Shown here piece after piece: positions 37,049-44,410 of a stretch of 64,000 bases of DNA. The notes beneath the pieces were generated by a model. It did no database searches. It was given only the letters and a program-made list of their open reading frames with translations, and had not been told where the DNA came from. The translations under genes and the position numbers were made by a program. Source of the DNA: Lysinibacillus agricola. GTDB lineage: Bacteria; Bacillota; Bacilli; Bacillales_A; Planococcaceae. Location of the stretch: assembly GCF_016638705.1 (NCBI RefSeq), contig NZ_CP067341.1, positions 871,501-935,500 of the forward strand, read 5' to 3'. Positions within the stretch are counted from its first letter, which is position 1. Every line of letters begins with the position of its first letter.

Positions 37049-37702
37049 GTGAATAATACAGAATGGTTCTCTATTAGGACACTAACATTACCAGCAACAG
37101 CTGTCGCTCTTCTTGCGGCATTTTTCATTGTATGGCTAGTATTACGAGTACAATTTCCGAAGAAATGGTCGGAGGTATATGGAGACGCAGCCCTTACTTT
37201 TATTCTTGTTTGGAAATTTAGCATAATTGTTACTGATTTTAAAGCTGTTATTGCTCAACCGTTTGCACTCCTTTATTTCAATGGTGGAACAATCGGTGTC
37301 TTTTTAGGGGTAATGGCAGCATCGCTACAGCTTTGGCGGAAGCGACAAAAATTACAGTTTGACGCAACTGGAATCACTGCCTGTAGCTGGGCAATCATTT
37401 TAACGCAATCGATCTATCAATGGCTTGTGGTGTTATTAAATGACAATCAGACCACTAGCGAAGTAAGTACTTTAATTGTGCTAAGTACACTAACAGTCCT
37501 CATATTATGGAAAATAACGGCTATCAATCGTGCATTATTTTTATATACGATTGGGCTTATGATTGTTGCCTTCTTTCAGCCGCATGGTTTATGGCAACCG
37601 GCTGTAGGTGTGAGCGTCATATTACTTATACTAGGTATAGCGATTTGCAGGCAATATTTACATAATATTGTTCAAAAAGAAAGCATGGGAGGTAAGGAAT
37701 GA
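37049..37702 (+). CDS. Multi-pass membrane protein of unknown function
   Basis: A 217-residue protein with about six hydrophobic segments (for example ATAVALLAAFFIVWLVLRV, VLWKITAINRALFLYTIGL and LLILGIAICR) and almost no soluble part. No family is recognised with confidence. The GTG start follows GGAGG. The gene ends in an ATGA overlap with the TlpA-like gene, so the two are cotranslated. The partner suggests a role near extracytoplasmic thiol chemistry, possibly membrane support for the thioredoxin, but this is inference only. Confidence 0.7.
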   Translation: MNNTEWFSIRTLTLPATAVALLAAFFIVWLVLRVQFPKKWSEVYGDAALTFILVWKFSIIVTDFKAVIAQPFALLYFNGGTIGVFLGVMAASLQLWRKRQKLQFDATGITACSWAIILTQSIYQWLVVLLNDNQTTSEVSTLIVLSTLTVLILWKITAINRALFLYTIGLMIVAFFQPHGLWQPAVGVSVILLILGIAICRQYLHNIVQKESMGGKE

Positions 37703-38286
37703 AAAAAAATATAGGGCTGCTCGTCGTCGTGTTGTTAATAGCCGCGATGATTGGTACATATGTAAAACAGCAGATTGATAAGGATCGTGAAATTGAAACA
37801 GCTTCTCTTGGAAAAGAAATGGATGACCGGAAGATTGGTTTAAACAACGGAGATACACCACCGGATTTTACTTTAACAAGTTTAGATGGTAAAAATGTGA
37901 CATTGAGTGAGCTTCGAGGAAAGAAAGTCGTGTTAAATTTCTGGGCAACATGGTGTCCACCGTGCAAGGCAGAAATGCCACATATGCAAAAATATTATGA
38001 ACAAAATGCTAAAAAAGATAATGTAGAAATAGTAGCTGTCAATTTAACACAGGGTGAACGTGATGTAACAGATGACGCAAAGATTGATACCGTAATGACA
38101 TTTAGAGATAGCTTTGAGTTAACATTCCCTATTTTACTTGACATGAAAAACGAAGTTGGCTTAGATTATCAAGTATTAACGATTCCTACAACATATTTTA
38201 TTGATTCAAATGGATATATTCAACGTGCAATTAGAGGGCCAATGAATGTTGATATGTTAAAGAGCTATGTGGAAGCATTAGACTAA
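37699..38286 (+). CDS. Membrane-anchored thiol-disulfide oxidoreductase, TlpA/ResA-like
   Basis: A 195-residue protein with an N-terminal membrane anchor (GLLVVVLLIAAMIGTYV) and an extracytoplasmic AhpC/TSA-type redoxin domain: DFTLTSLDGKNVTLSELRGK, active site WATWCPPCKAEMP, and the cis-Pro loop TIPTTYFIDSNG. ResA-like proteins reduce apocytochrome c haem-binding cysteines or act in spore/envelope redox. The CPPC active site differs from the CEPC of ResA. It overlaps the upstream membrane-protein gene by four bases. Confidence 0.85.
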   Translation: MKKNIGLLVVVLLIAAMIGTYVKQQIDKDREIETASLGKEMDDRKIGLNNGDTPPDFTLTSLDGKNVTLSELRGKKVVLNFWATWCPPCKAEMPHMQKYYEQNAKKDNVEIVAVNLTQGERDVTDDAKIDTVMTFRDSFELTFPILLDMKNEVGLDYQVLTIPTTYFIDSNGYIQRAIRGPMNVDMLKSYVEALD

Positions 38287-38309
38287 ACAATAGAAGATAA
38301 ATTCAAAGA

Positions 38310-38348
38310 ATCTGCTCGTTTTCTCATAGAAACGAAGCAGATTTTTTT
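38310..38348 (+). terminator. Intrinsic terminator after the TlpA-like gene
   Basis: AATCTGCTCGTTT pairs with AAACGAAGCAGATT (one bulge) followed by TTTTTT. Confidence 0.8.
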
Positions 38349-38372
38349 ATGTGAATATTTACTTGTTTATAG

Positions 38373-38602
38373 AATACCCGCGCAAGGAAGGGAAATACCC
38401 GCGATTCACGCAAGAATACCCGCGCAAGGAGGAGAAATACCCGCGATTCACGCAAGAATACCCGCGCGAGGAAGGGAAATACCCGCGGTTCACGCAAGAA
38501 TACCCGCGCGAGGAAGGGAAATACCCGCGATTCGCGCAAGAATACCCACACTAGAAAGGCAAGTACCCGCGCTAGCCGATAGAATACCCACGAAACAAAA
38601 AG
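38373..38602. repeat. 21/42-bp tandem repeat array 3 (AATACCCGCG repeats)
   Basis: Five full 42-base units start at 38373, 38415, 38457, 38499 and 38541, plus a partial one at 38583. Each is made of two 21-base halves opening AATACCCGCG. The GC content is far above the surroundings. One frame stays open through most of it, giving a 14-residue repeat, but without a ribosome site it is not treated as a gene. Confidence 0.9.
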
Positions 38603-38690
38603 CATAGTATTCACCAAATTATTTTGAAGCTTAATCTTGTATGTTTGAAAAATAAAAGTCATACAGTAAAAGAGACGGAGGAGGGAAGGT

Positions 38691-40133
38691 TTGCGCAAAA
38701 TAATGGCTGGTGTCGGCGTACTTGCTAGTAGTTTATTGTTAGGTAGTGGATTTTATTTTGACTGGTTTAATCTAGGGGATAAAAAGGAGCCAGTCGTCAC
38801 AGAGGTTGGATCAATCAATGAAGCGTTGAATTTAATTGAGAAAAAATCTGTATACAGTACGGAAAAAGACGCATTGGTGGAGGGGGCACTTCGTGGTATG
38901 GCCGACGCTATTAAGGACCCTTACAGCACCTATTATTCGAAGGAAGAGGCAGAACAACACCGACAAATGTTAGCCGAGGAAAGAGTGGGCATTGGTATTG
39001 AGCTAACTGAAAGTAACGGGAAATTTATTGTTGTGTCTCCTGTCCGTTCGTCCCCAGCAGATAAAGCAGGAATGCGCTCTCTCGATGAAATTGTACAAGT
39101 TGATGGCGTTCGAGTAGATGGTAAAACGATGAGTGAATTAATGCATTTAATTCAAGGAGAAAAGGGGACGAAAGTAACTATTGTCGTCTATCGTCCAAGT
39201 GAAGATAAACATATTAAAATGACGATGGAACGAGCAGCAATTTCTAACAAAACAGTATCAAGTGAAATATTGGACGTAGAAAATACTCCGATAGGCTATG
39301 TAGAAATCGCACTTTTTGGTGAGAAGACGGCAAATGAGTGGGTTGCCGAAACAAGTAAATTGCTTCGAAAAGATATAAAAGGGTTAGTTATTGATGTGCG
39401 AGATAATCCAGGTGGTTATTTACATAGCGTCGCAGCGCTACTGAGCACTGTATTGGAGAATGGCAAAGTGTTTGCGTATATGCAAAATGCTGAAGGTGCT
39501 ATGGAACCATTAAAAACGGAATCAAAAAGCTTTGATGAAAAATATTTACAGACAATGTACAAAATGCCGATTGTTATTTTACAGAATGCAGGCAGTGCAT
39601 CGGCTAGTGAAGTTCTTAGTGGTGCTTTAAAAGGTTGGGGACGCGCCTCAATTGTTGGTGTCAAGAGCTTTGGGAAGGGAACAGTGCAGGAATCTTGGTC
39701 TCTGACAAATGGTGGGGAGCTTAAACTGTCCACAAATAAATGGCTCACACCAAAACGTGAATGGATTCATGGGCAAGGTATTGAGGCTAATTTAGTTATT
39801 GAACAAAATGAATTATTTGCTTTTCAAATGCATCCATTATCAGGGAAGTTTAAAGAGGGCGATATGAGTGAGGAAATTGCTTATACGCAAAATGCTTTGA
39901 AAAAGCTAGGCTATAAAATTGCTCGTTTAGACGGTTACTTGGATGAATCGACGGAGGAGGCTGTTAAGCTTTATCGGGAGGATAAGAAGTTAAAACAGGC
40001 AGAAGAGAATATTTATATAGATACTACCTTCTTTAACAGTTTAAATGAAACGTTGAAAAAATATAAAGAAGATCGCCAAAATGATTTACAGTTCCAAATG
40101 GCGACAAGCTTTTTACTGCACAATATTGAATAG
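38691..40133 (+). CDS. ctpB: S41-family C-terminal processing peptidase, CtpB-like
   Basis: A 480-residue exported serine protease. The N-terminal hydrophobic helix (IMAGVGVLASSLLLGSG) is an anchor or signal. Residues 95-180 are a PDZ domain (VGIGIELTESNGKFIVVSPV, SPADKAGMRSLDEI). The catalytic domain has the nucleophile Ser about 302 in NAGSASASE and the general base Lys about 329 in SFGKGTVQE. The C-terminus carries a peptidoglycan-binding-like domain (YTQNALKKLGYKIARLDGYL). In B. subtilis CtpB cuts SpoIVFA in sporulation signalling and lies next to ftsEX and minJ, as here. TTG start with GGAGGAGGGA upstream. Confidence 0.87.
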   Translation: MRKIMAGVGVLASSLLLGSGFYFDWFNLGDKKEPVVTEVGSINEALNLIEKKSVYSTEKDALVEGALRGMADAIKDPYSTYYSKEEAEQHRQMLAEERVGIGIELTESNGKFIVVSPVRSSPADKAGMRSLDEIVQVDGVRVDGKTMSELMHLIQGEKGTKVTIVVYRPSEDKHIKMTMERAAISNKTVSSEILDVENTPIGYVEIALFGEKTANEWVAETSKLLRKDIKGLVIDVRDNPGGYLHSVAALLSTVLENGKVFAYMQNAEGAMEPLKTESKSFDEKYLQTMYKMPIVILQNAGSASASEVLSGALKGWGRASIVGVKSFGKGTVQESWSLTNGGELKLSTNKWLTPKREWIHGQGIEANLVIEQNELFAFQMHPLSGKFKEGDMSEEIAYTQNALKKLGYKIARLDGYLDESTEEAVKLYREDKKLKQAEENIYIDTTFFNSLNETLKKYKEDRQNDLQFQMATSFLLHNIE

Positions 40134-40159
40134 TGAATAATATAAATCTGACTTGCACC

Positions 40160-40200
40160 GTGCATATTTCAAAATCCGTGACATCCGCTGAATAAAGAAA
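40160..40200. repeat. Fragment of the element found upstream of secA
   Basis: TTTCAAAATCCGTGACATCC is the reverse complement of the GGATGTCACGGATTTTGAAA-type arm at 8738-8756, and it is followed by GCTGAATAAAG, similar to 8713-8723. It is the only repeat in the 169-base gap between ctpB and minJ. Confidence 0.6.
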
Positions 40201-40302
40201 AAATAAGAATAGTAAGCTTTCTACTAGTTTGTACTACGCAAGAGTGTAGTCGTTTGATACAATAAATTCATAGTATTTAAGACAGAAACGGCGGGTGTTC
40301 GT

Positions 40303-41484
40303 ATGGTTAGTGATATATTAATAGAAATTGTGACAGCGATTGGCCGCTTCTTACTCAACCCATTAATTTATATTGCAATTTTATTTGCGATTTTATTAGG
40401 TTATAGTCGTGTAAAACAGGAGCGTAAATTTTTTAATAGACGTATTATTTGGGGTTGGACAGAGCTAATTGGGCAATGGAAATATGGTTGGCTATATGCC
40501 CTTCTCATTTCGCTAGTAAGCGTTGGTTTAGGTTTAACAGTGCCCAAAGCTTTCTTAATGATTTTAATAGCCATTTCTGCATTAGCATTATTACTGTTCT
40601 TCATTAATGCACTTTCACCAATCTATACGATGGGGCTTGCTACTTTAGCAATATGGGCGATGTTTCAATATAATTGGACATTTTCTTGGTGGAAAATCTC
40701 TTTAGAAGGTGTAAATTTATTGGCCGGTCCCATTGTAACGATTACTATTTTAGCTGGTCTATGTGTGATTGCTGAGGGCATGTTAATTCGTCGAATAGCA
40801 ATGAAGGTAACGACACCGCGAGTTGAAAAAACGAAGCGAGGTATGCAGGCAATTGTCTATCGTTCAAGAAATGTATGGGTACTGCCAATCTTCTTTGTAA
40901 TGCCTGGTAATATTATTCCGGCAGATTTTCCGTATTGGCCACAGTTTACAATAGGAGAGAGTACCTTTGCACTCGTACTATTTCCAGTCGTTATAGGATT
41001 TTCAAAGCTTACTAGAAAAGAATTACCGGCTTTGCAATTGCCTAAAATTGGCCGATCAGTGCTAATGCTAGGACAGGTAATTTTAATAGGTGGACTTGCA
41101 GCAGCCTTGGAGCCAGTCATCGGCTTTATAACGTTGGCACTTGGTGTAGTGAGTCGTATCATTATTTCAATCTTCTATGCGCTGCAAGATAAAACGGAAA
41201 TTTATGCAGTTGCACCAAGCTCAAAGGGTGCTATAATTGCGGCTGTCCTACCGGATTCACCAGCTGAAAAAATGGGCTTACTGGCAGGGGAATGTATTCG
41301 TAAAGTAAATGGGCATTCCATTTATACTGAAAATGATTTATACGAAGCTTTGCAATTAAATGCTGCACATTGCCGTCTAGAAATAGTAGATCGTAACAAT
41401 GAAGTACGCTTAACACAGCATGTTATCTATAGCAATGATCATTACCGTATAGGATTATTACTAGCTGAGCCGAGGGATATATGA
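40303..41484 (+). CDS. minJ: Division topology protein MinJ (PDZ membrane protein)
   Basis: A 393-residue protein with about eight hydrophobic segments followed by a cytoplasmic or cortical C-terminal PDZ domain (APSSKGAIIAAVLPDSPAEK, GLLAGECIRKVNGHSIYTEN). The PDZ-plus-membrane layout, length and position next to ctpB and csbA match MinJ (YvjD), which links DivIVA to MinD at the poles and septum in B. subtilis. The N-terminal membrane part is variable in the family. The stop overlaps the csbA start (ATGATG), so the genes are coupled. Confidence 0.85.
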   Translation: MVSDILIEIVTAIGRFLLNPLIYIAILFAILLGYSRVKQERKFFNRRIIWGWTELIGQWKYGWLYALLISLVSVGLGLTVPKAFLMILIAISALALLLFFINALSPIYTMGLATLAIWAMFQYNWTFSWWKISLEGVNLLAGPIVTITILAGLCVIAEGMLIRRIAMKVTTPRVEKTKRGMQAIVYRSRNVWVLPIFFVMPGNIIPADFPYWPQFTIGESTFALVLFPVVIGFSKLTRKELPALQLPKIGRSVLMLGQVILIGGLAAALEPVIGFITLALGVVSRIIISIFYALQDKTEIYAVAPSSKGAIIAAVLPDSPAEKMGLLAGECIRKVNGHSIYTENDLYEALQLNAAHCRLEIVDRNNEVRLTQHVIYSNDHYRIGLLLAEPRDI

Positions 41485-41720
41485 TGGATGTTTTCGGGAA
41501 AATGATGTTAGCGTTATTTTTGCCAGCATTACTCGTGTTATTGTTTACAAGAATTACGTATAATCGTTATGTGGCACTAATATTGGCGATTGCTCTTATT
41601 GCGGCATCTGTATATGCAGGTTATACTTCCCCGCCTATTATATTTGTTATCGATGCATTTTCGTTAACAGTAGGCTTTTGGTTAGCGAGTAAAATGAAAA
41701 AAAATAAAGGTCTTGTTTAA
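41481..41720 (+). CDS. csbA: CsbA-like small membrane protein
   Basis: A 79-residue, highly hydrophobic protein beginning MMDVFGKMMLALFLPALLVL and with FTRITYNRYVALILAIALI, which closely resembles B. subtilis CsbA, a SigB-controlled membrane protein of unknown function. In B. subtilis csbA lies just before uvrB; here it is behind minJ, with a 4-base overlap, and uvrBA is 10 kb upstream. Confidence 0.83.
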   Translation: MMDVFGKMMLALFLPALLVLLFTRITYNRYVALILAIALIAASVYAGYTSPPIIFVIDAFSLTVGFWLASKMKKNKGLV

Positions 41721-41770
41721 AAAGGGTCAGTCCAAAGTGATAGCTTCACTTTTAGGACTGACCTTTTTAC
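41718..41770. terminator. Bidirectional terminator between csbA and azlD
   Basis: AAAAAGGGTCAGTCC pairs with GGACTGACCTTTTT, with an inner AAGTGA/TTCACTT stem. A- and T-tracts flank both sides, and the convergent genes end on each side. Confidence 0.92.
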
Positions 41771-42093
41771 ATGAAAAAACGAACAGCTGCCATAATAATA
41801 ACCCCAGCTACAACTGTAATAGATAAGCTTTTTGTAACGAGTGCAATAATAAGTGTTGGCACAAATGTAATAAAGACAGGCCAATCGAGTGTGACGATTT
41901 TTCCACTTTCAGTATCCAGTAAGTTTTCAATAACAAGAGCGCTTAAAATGCAGACAGGGATAAAGCTTAACCACTTCATTACAACGTCTGGTAGTTTCAC
42001 ACTTCGTACGAACATAAAAGGAATGATACGTGGTAGCCAAGTTACAAGTGCACAGCCAATGATGAGCCATACCATAGAAGCGGTTGTCGTCAT
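41767..42093 (-). CDS. azlD: Branched-chain amino acid exporter small subunit, AzlD-like
   Basis: A 108-residue membrane protein with the AzlD signature IIGCALVTWLPRIIPFMFV and three to four further hydrophobic helices. AzlD works with AzlC; in B. subtilis their overexpression gives resistance to 4-azaleucine by exporting it. The gene overlaps azlC by four bases (ATGA). It ends in the shared bidirectional terminator. Confidence 0.87.
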   Translation of the reverse strand: MTTTASMVWLIIGCALVTWLPRIIPFMFVRSVKLPDVVMKWLSFIPVCILSALVIENLLDTESGKIVTLDWPVFITFVPTLIIALVTKSLSITVVAGVIIMAAVRFFM

Positions 42094-42821
42094 TTATCTG
42101 TCACCACCCCTATAGTTGCTACAATAACTGTTGCAAGAAGAACAGCCACATGCGAAGGCACAATATAGGAAAGGCCATACATAATGACAGCCATATAACC
42201 GATTAACATAAGATAATGCATTATTTTACTTTTCCCTACACTGCCAAGTTGGAGTACAAGAAGTGCCACAAACATGGCGATCAATGCGAAATCTAAGCCC
42301 CATTTTTCAGGGTTTGCCACCCATTGCCCCAAATATGCGCCAGCTACACAAGAAAGAATCCAAAATGAGTAAGCAGTGATATTCAGCCCATCCATCCATT
42401 TGCCATATAGCTTACCAGTTTGCATTTGCTTTGTAACAGCTACACCGAATGTTTCGTCTGTTAATAATGTGCCGAAACCAACATTTCTGAGCATGGAATA
42501 GCGTGTAAAATGAGGAGCTAATGTTAAACTCATTAATAAATGACGTAAATTTACGACAAAAATGGTTACAATAATAGCAGAAGCAGGACTATTTGTTAGA
42601 AGAAGTGCACAAAAGATAAATTGTGCGGAGCCTGCATAGATGAGTATAGTTAAAAGTGCAATTTCGAGTACAGATAATCCAGAAGCGGAACCTACAACAC
42701 CGAAAGCGAGTCCTATACTAATATAGCCAAGTAAAGTGGGAACACAATCTTTAACGCCTTGTAAAAAGCTATCGTCTGGCGTGTTTGTTGTTTCATTCTG
42801 AAATTCTGTTGTACTTGTCAT
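42090..42821 (-). CDS. azlC: Branched-chain amino acid exporter large subunit, AzlC-like
   Basis: A 243-residue membrane protein with the AzlC motifs GYISIGLAFGVVGSASGLS, IYAGSAQFIFCALL, NLRHLLMSLTLAP and LLTDETFGVA. It exports branched-chain amino acids with AzlD. It is divergent from an HTH-cupin regulator that probably controls it. The 124-base divergent region carries an inverted repeat. Confidence 0.9.
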   Translation of the reverse strand: MTSTTEFQNETTNTPDDSFLQGVKDCVPTLLGYISIGLAFGVVGSASGLSVLEIALLTILIYAGSAQFIFCALLLTNSPASAIIVTIFVVNLRHLLMSLTLAPHFTRYSMLRNVGFGTLLTDETFGVAVTKQMQTGKLYGKWMDGLNITAYSFWILSCVAGAYLGQWVANPEKWGLDFALIAMFVALLVLQLGSVGKSKIMHYLMLIGYMAVIMYGLSYIVPSHVAVLLATVIVATIGVVTDK

Positions 42822-42850
42822 AAATAGGTCATCCTTTCTTAAAAATTTCC

Positions 42851-42907
42851 ATGTATACTAATGATGGAATAGTTTGATAGTTCTTAATGTTTATTAAAGT
42901 ATACATA
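42851..42907. promoter_or_regulatory. Inverted repeat in the azlC/regulator divergent region
   Basis: ATGTATACT at 42851-42859 and AGTATACAT at 42899-42907 are perfect complements, 39 bases apart, so the centres are 48 bases apart. They are candidate operators for the HTH-cupin regulator. Confidence 0.5.
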
Positions 42908-42945
42908 TGTCTGATAAAATAAACAATAGAAATTGGTGAATAAAA

Positions 42946-43497
42946 ATGGAGCAAATGAGTCGAAATTTAGCATTTCAATTAAAGAAGATTCGGCAGCAAC
43001 GTCAATTAAGCTTAGACGATGTTGCCAAAGCTACAGGGGTAAGTAAAGCTCAACTTGCACAAATTGAAAAGGGAGAGGCGAATCCTACAGTATCAACGAT
43101 TTGGAAAATCGCTGCGGGTATGCGTACTTCATTTTCGTGCTTATTACAACCTCCTACAGCTCATTTCATGAAATATAGTAGTAAGGATGCGCCACATGTA
43201 GATGAAGACGAGGGACGATATCGTGTGTATTCCATTATTCCTTATAATCCAGAACGTGGCTGGGAACTTTATAAGATTGAAATGGAGCCTGGCGCCTCTA
43301 GCAGGAGTGAAGCCCACACGGAAGGGGTAGAAGAAACTGTGACTGTTATCCAAGGACAAGCCACCATTTCTGCTGGAGATATGCATGAATTACTAGAAGA
43401 AGGGGATACACTAGTATTCTCAGGACATCAGCCACATGAGTATAAAAATACATCGGAAAAGTTAACAATTTTACATTTAATTTTGCAGTATAAATAG
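42946..43497 (+). CDS. XRE-family regulator with cupin domain
   Basis: A 183-residue transcription factor. Residues 8-62 form an XRE helix-turn-helix (LKKIRQQRQLSLDDVAKATG, VSKAQLAQIEKGEANPTVST). Residues about 110-180 form a single cupin barrel (SEAHTEGVEETVTVIQGQA, EEGDTLVFSGHQPHEYKN) with the likely metal-binding His/Glu set. Such proteins sense small ligands and repress or activate a divergent transporter, here azlCD. Amino acids or metabolites are plausible ligands, but this is inference. Confidence 0.86.
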   Translation: MEQMSRNLAFQLKKIRQQRQLSLDDVAKATGVSKAQLAQIEKGEANPTVSTIWKIAAGMRTSFSCLLQPPTAHFMKYSSKDAPHVDEDEGRYRVYSIIPYNPERGWELYKIEMEPGASSRSEAHTEGVEETVTVIQGQATISAGDMHELLEEGDTLVFSGHQPHEYKNTSEKLTILHLILQYK

Positions 43498-43508
43498 AGG
43501 TGTTGATT

Positions 43509-44135
43509 TTGAATGAATGGTTTACTGTAGAAAATATTGAGCAAATTACGGCACAATATCGAACATTTGGCCCGGTCATTGGTTTATTATTACCTTTTAT
43601 AGAGGCGTTTTTACCGTTTTTACCTTTGGTCGTGTTTGTTGTGGCCAATGCGAGCGCATTTGGTTTATGGCTTGGTTTTTTATTATCCTGGCTAGGATCT
43701 GTAGCTGGTTCATATGCAGTATTTTTGCTTGTTCGACATTTTGGCAAGCATCCCAAGCTTCGATTTGTAACAGGCAGTAAAAAGGTAGAAAAGCTAATTA
43801 AATGGGTAGATATGAATGGGATAAGTCCCCTGTTTGTATTACTTTGTTTTCCTTTTACACCCTCAGTCATTGTAAACATCGTAGCGGGGCTATCTCATAT
43901 GCATAAAAAGTTTTATTTAGTGGTATTATTGGCAGGGAAGTTCGTTATGATTTTAGGAATGAGCGTGCTTGGCTATGATTTAAAATCACTCTTAACAAGC
44001 CCTGTAAGACTGATTATTGCAGGTGTTGCGATTGTCGTGCTTTGGTGGGTTGGCAAGCTTATAGAGAAACGATTAAACTCGCGTGTAGAGAGAGATTTAA
44101 AACAAGCGCGAAAATTGACGAAAAATCATCAATAA
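43509..44135 (+). CDS. VTT-domain (TVP38/TMEM64/DedA-like) membrane protein
   Basis: A 208-residue membrane protein with family features FIEAFLPFLPLVVFVVANASA, LSWLGSVAGSYAVFLLVR (reduced), FCFPFTPSVIVNIVAGLS-like LCFPFTPSVIVN, and a re-entrant loop pattern. DedA/VTT proteins are linked to membrane lipid scrambling and undecaprenyl-phosphate recycling. The in-frame GTG at 43500 is too close to the AGAGGTG site; I prefer the TTG at 43509 with 6 bases spacing. It follows the regulator gene by 11 bases but has unrelated function. Confidence 0.8.
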   Translation: MNEWFTVENIEQITAQYRTFGPVIGLLLPFIEAFLPFLPLVVFVVANASAFGLWLGFLLSWLGSVAGSYAVFLLVRHFGKHPKLRFVTGSKKVEKLIKWVDMNGISPLFVLLCFPFTPSVIVNIVAGLSHMHKKFYLVVLLAGKFVMILGMSVLGYDLKSLLTSPVRLIIAGVAIVVLWWVGKLIEKRLNSRVERDLKQARKLTKNHQ

Positions 44136-44157
44136 TGAAAGTTGAATATGCACATCC

Positions 44158-44198
44158 AGCCCCTTGTATCATGTAAAATGAGAGAAGGGGTTTTTATC
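44158..44198 (+). terminator. Terminator-like hairpin after the VTT gene
   Basis: AGCCCCTT pairs with AAGGGGTT, with a loop of about 22 bases, followed by TTTTAT. Confidence 0.6.
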
Positions 44199-44235
44199 TT
44201 TCAATAAGAGTAGACAATGCTCGAGTAACATGAGT

Positions 44236-44382
44236 GGCTCTCAGATAAAACACTAAAATGCACAGTTAGAGTAGCAAAGCGCTGGGACCTATACAATAAC
44301 TGCTCAGGTAAAACAGCAAAGTGATCAGGTCCATGCGAAAACTGCTCAGGTTGAGTCGTGAAGTCCTGGGGATATAAGATTA
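44236..44382. repeat. 21-bp degenerate tandem repeat array 4
   Basis: Seven 21-base units begin at 44236, 44257, 44278, 44299, 44320, 44341 and 44362. Cores such as ACTGCTCAGGT and AGTGATCAGGTCC alternate. It lies between a terminator and addB. Confidence 0.8.
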
Positions 44383-44410
44383 AATAGATTATTAACAGGA
44401 GGAAAAAAGC

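Noticed and set aside
38351..38554. Open 67-codon plus-strand frame with a 14-residue repeat
   Set aside because: It is a reading of the 42-bp repeat array, has no ribosome site, and openness follows from the period being a multiple of three.
38373..38602. CRISPR array
   Set aside because: The repeats abut directly without unique spacers, and there are no cas genes nearby.
41771..42115. Plus-strand frame of 114 codons over azlD
   Set aside because: It mirrors the AzlD gene, which has family motifs and an ATGA overlap with azlC on the minus strand.
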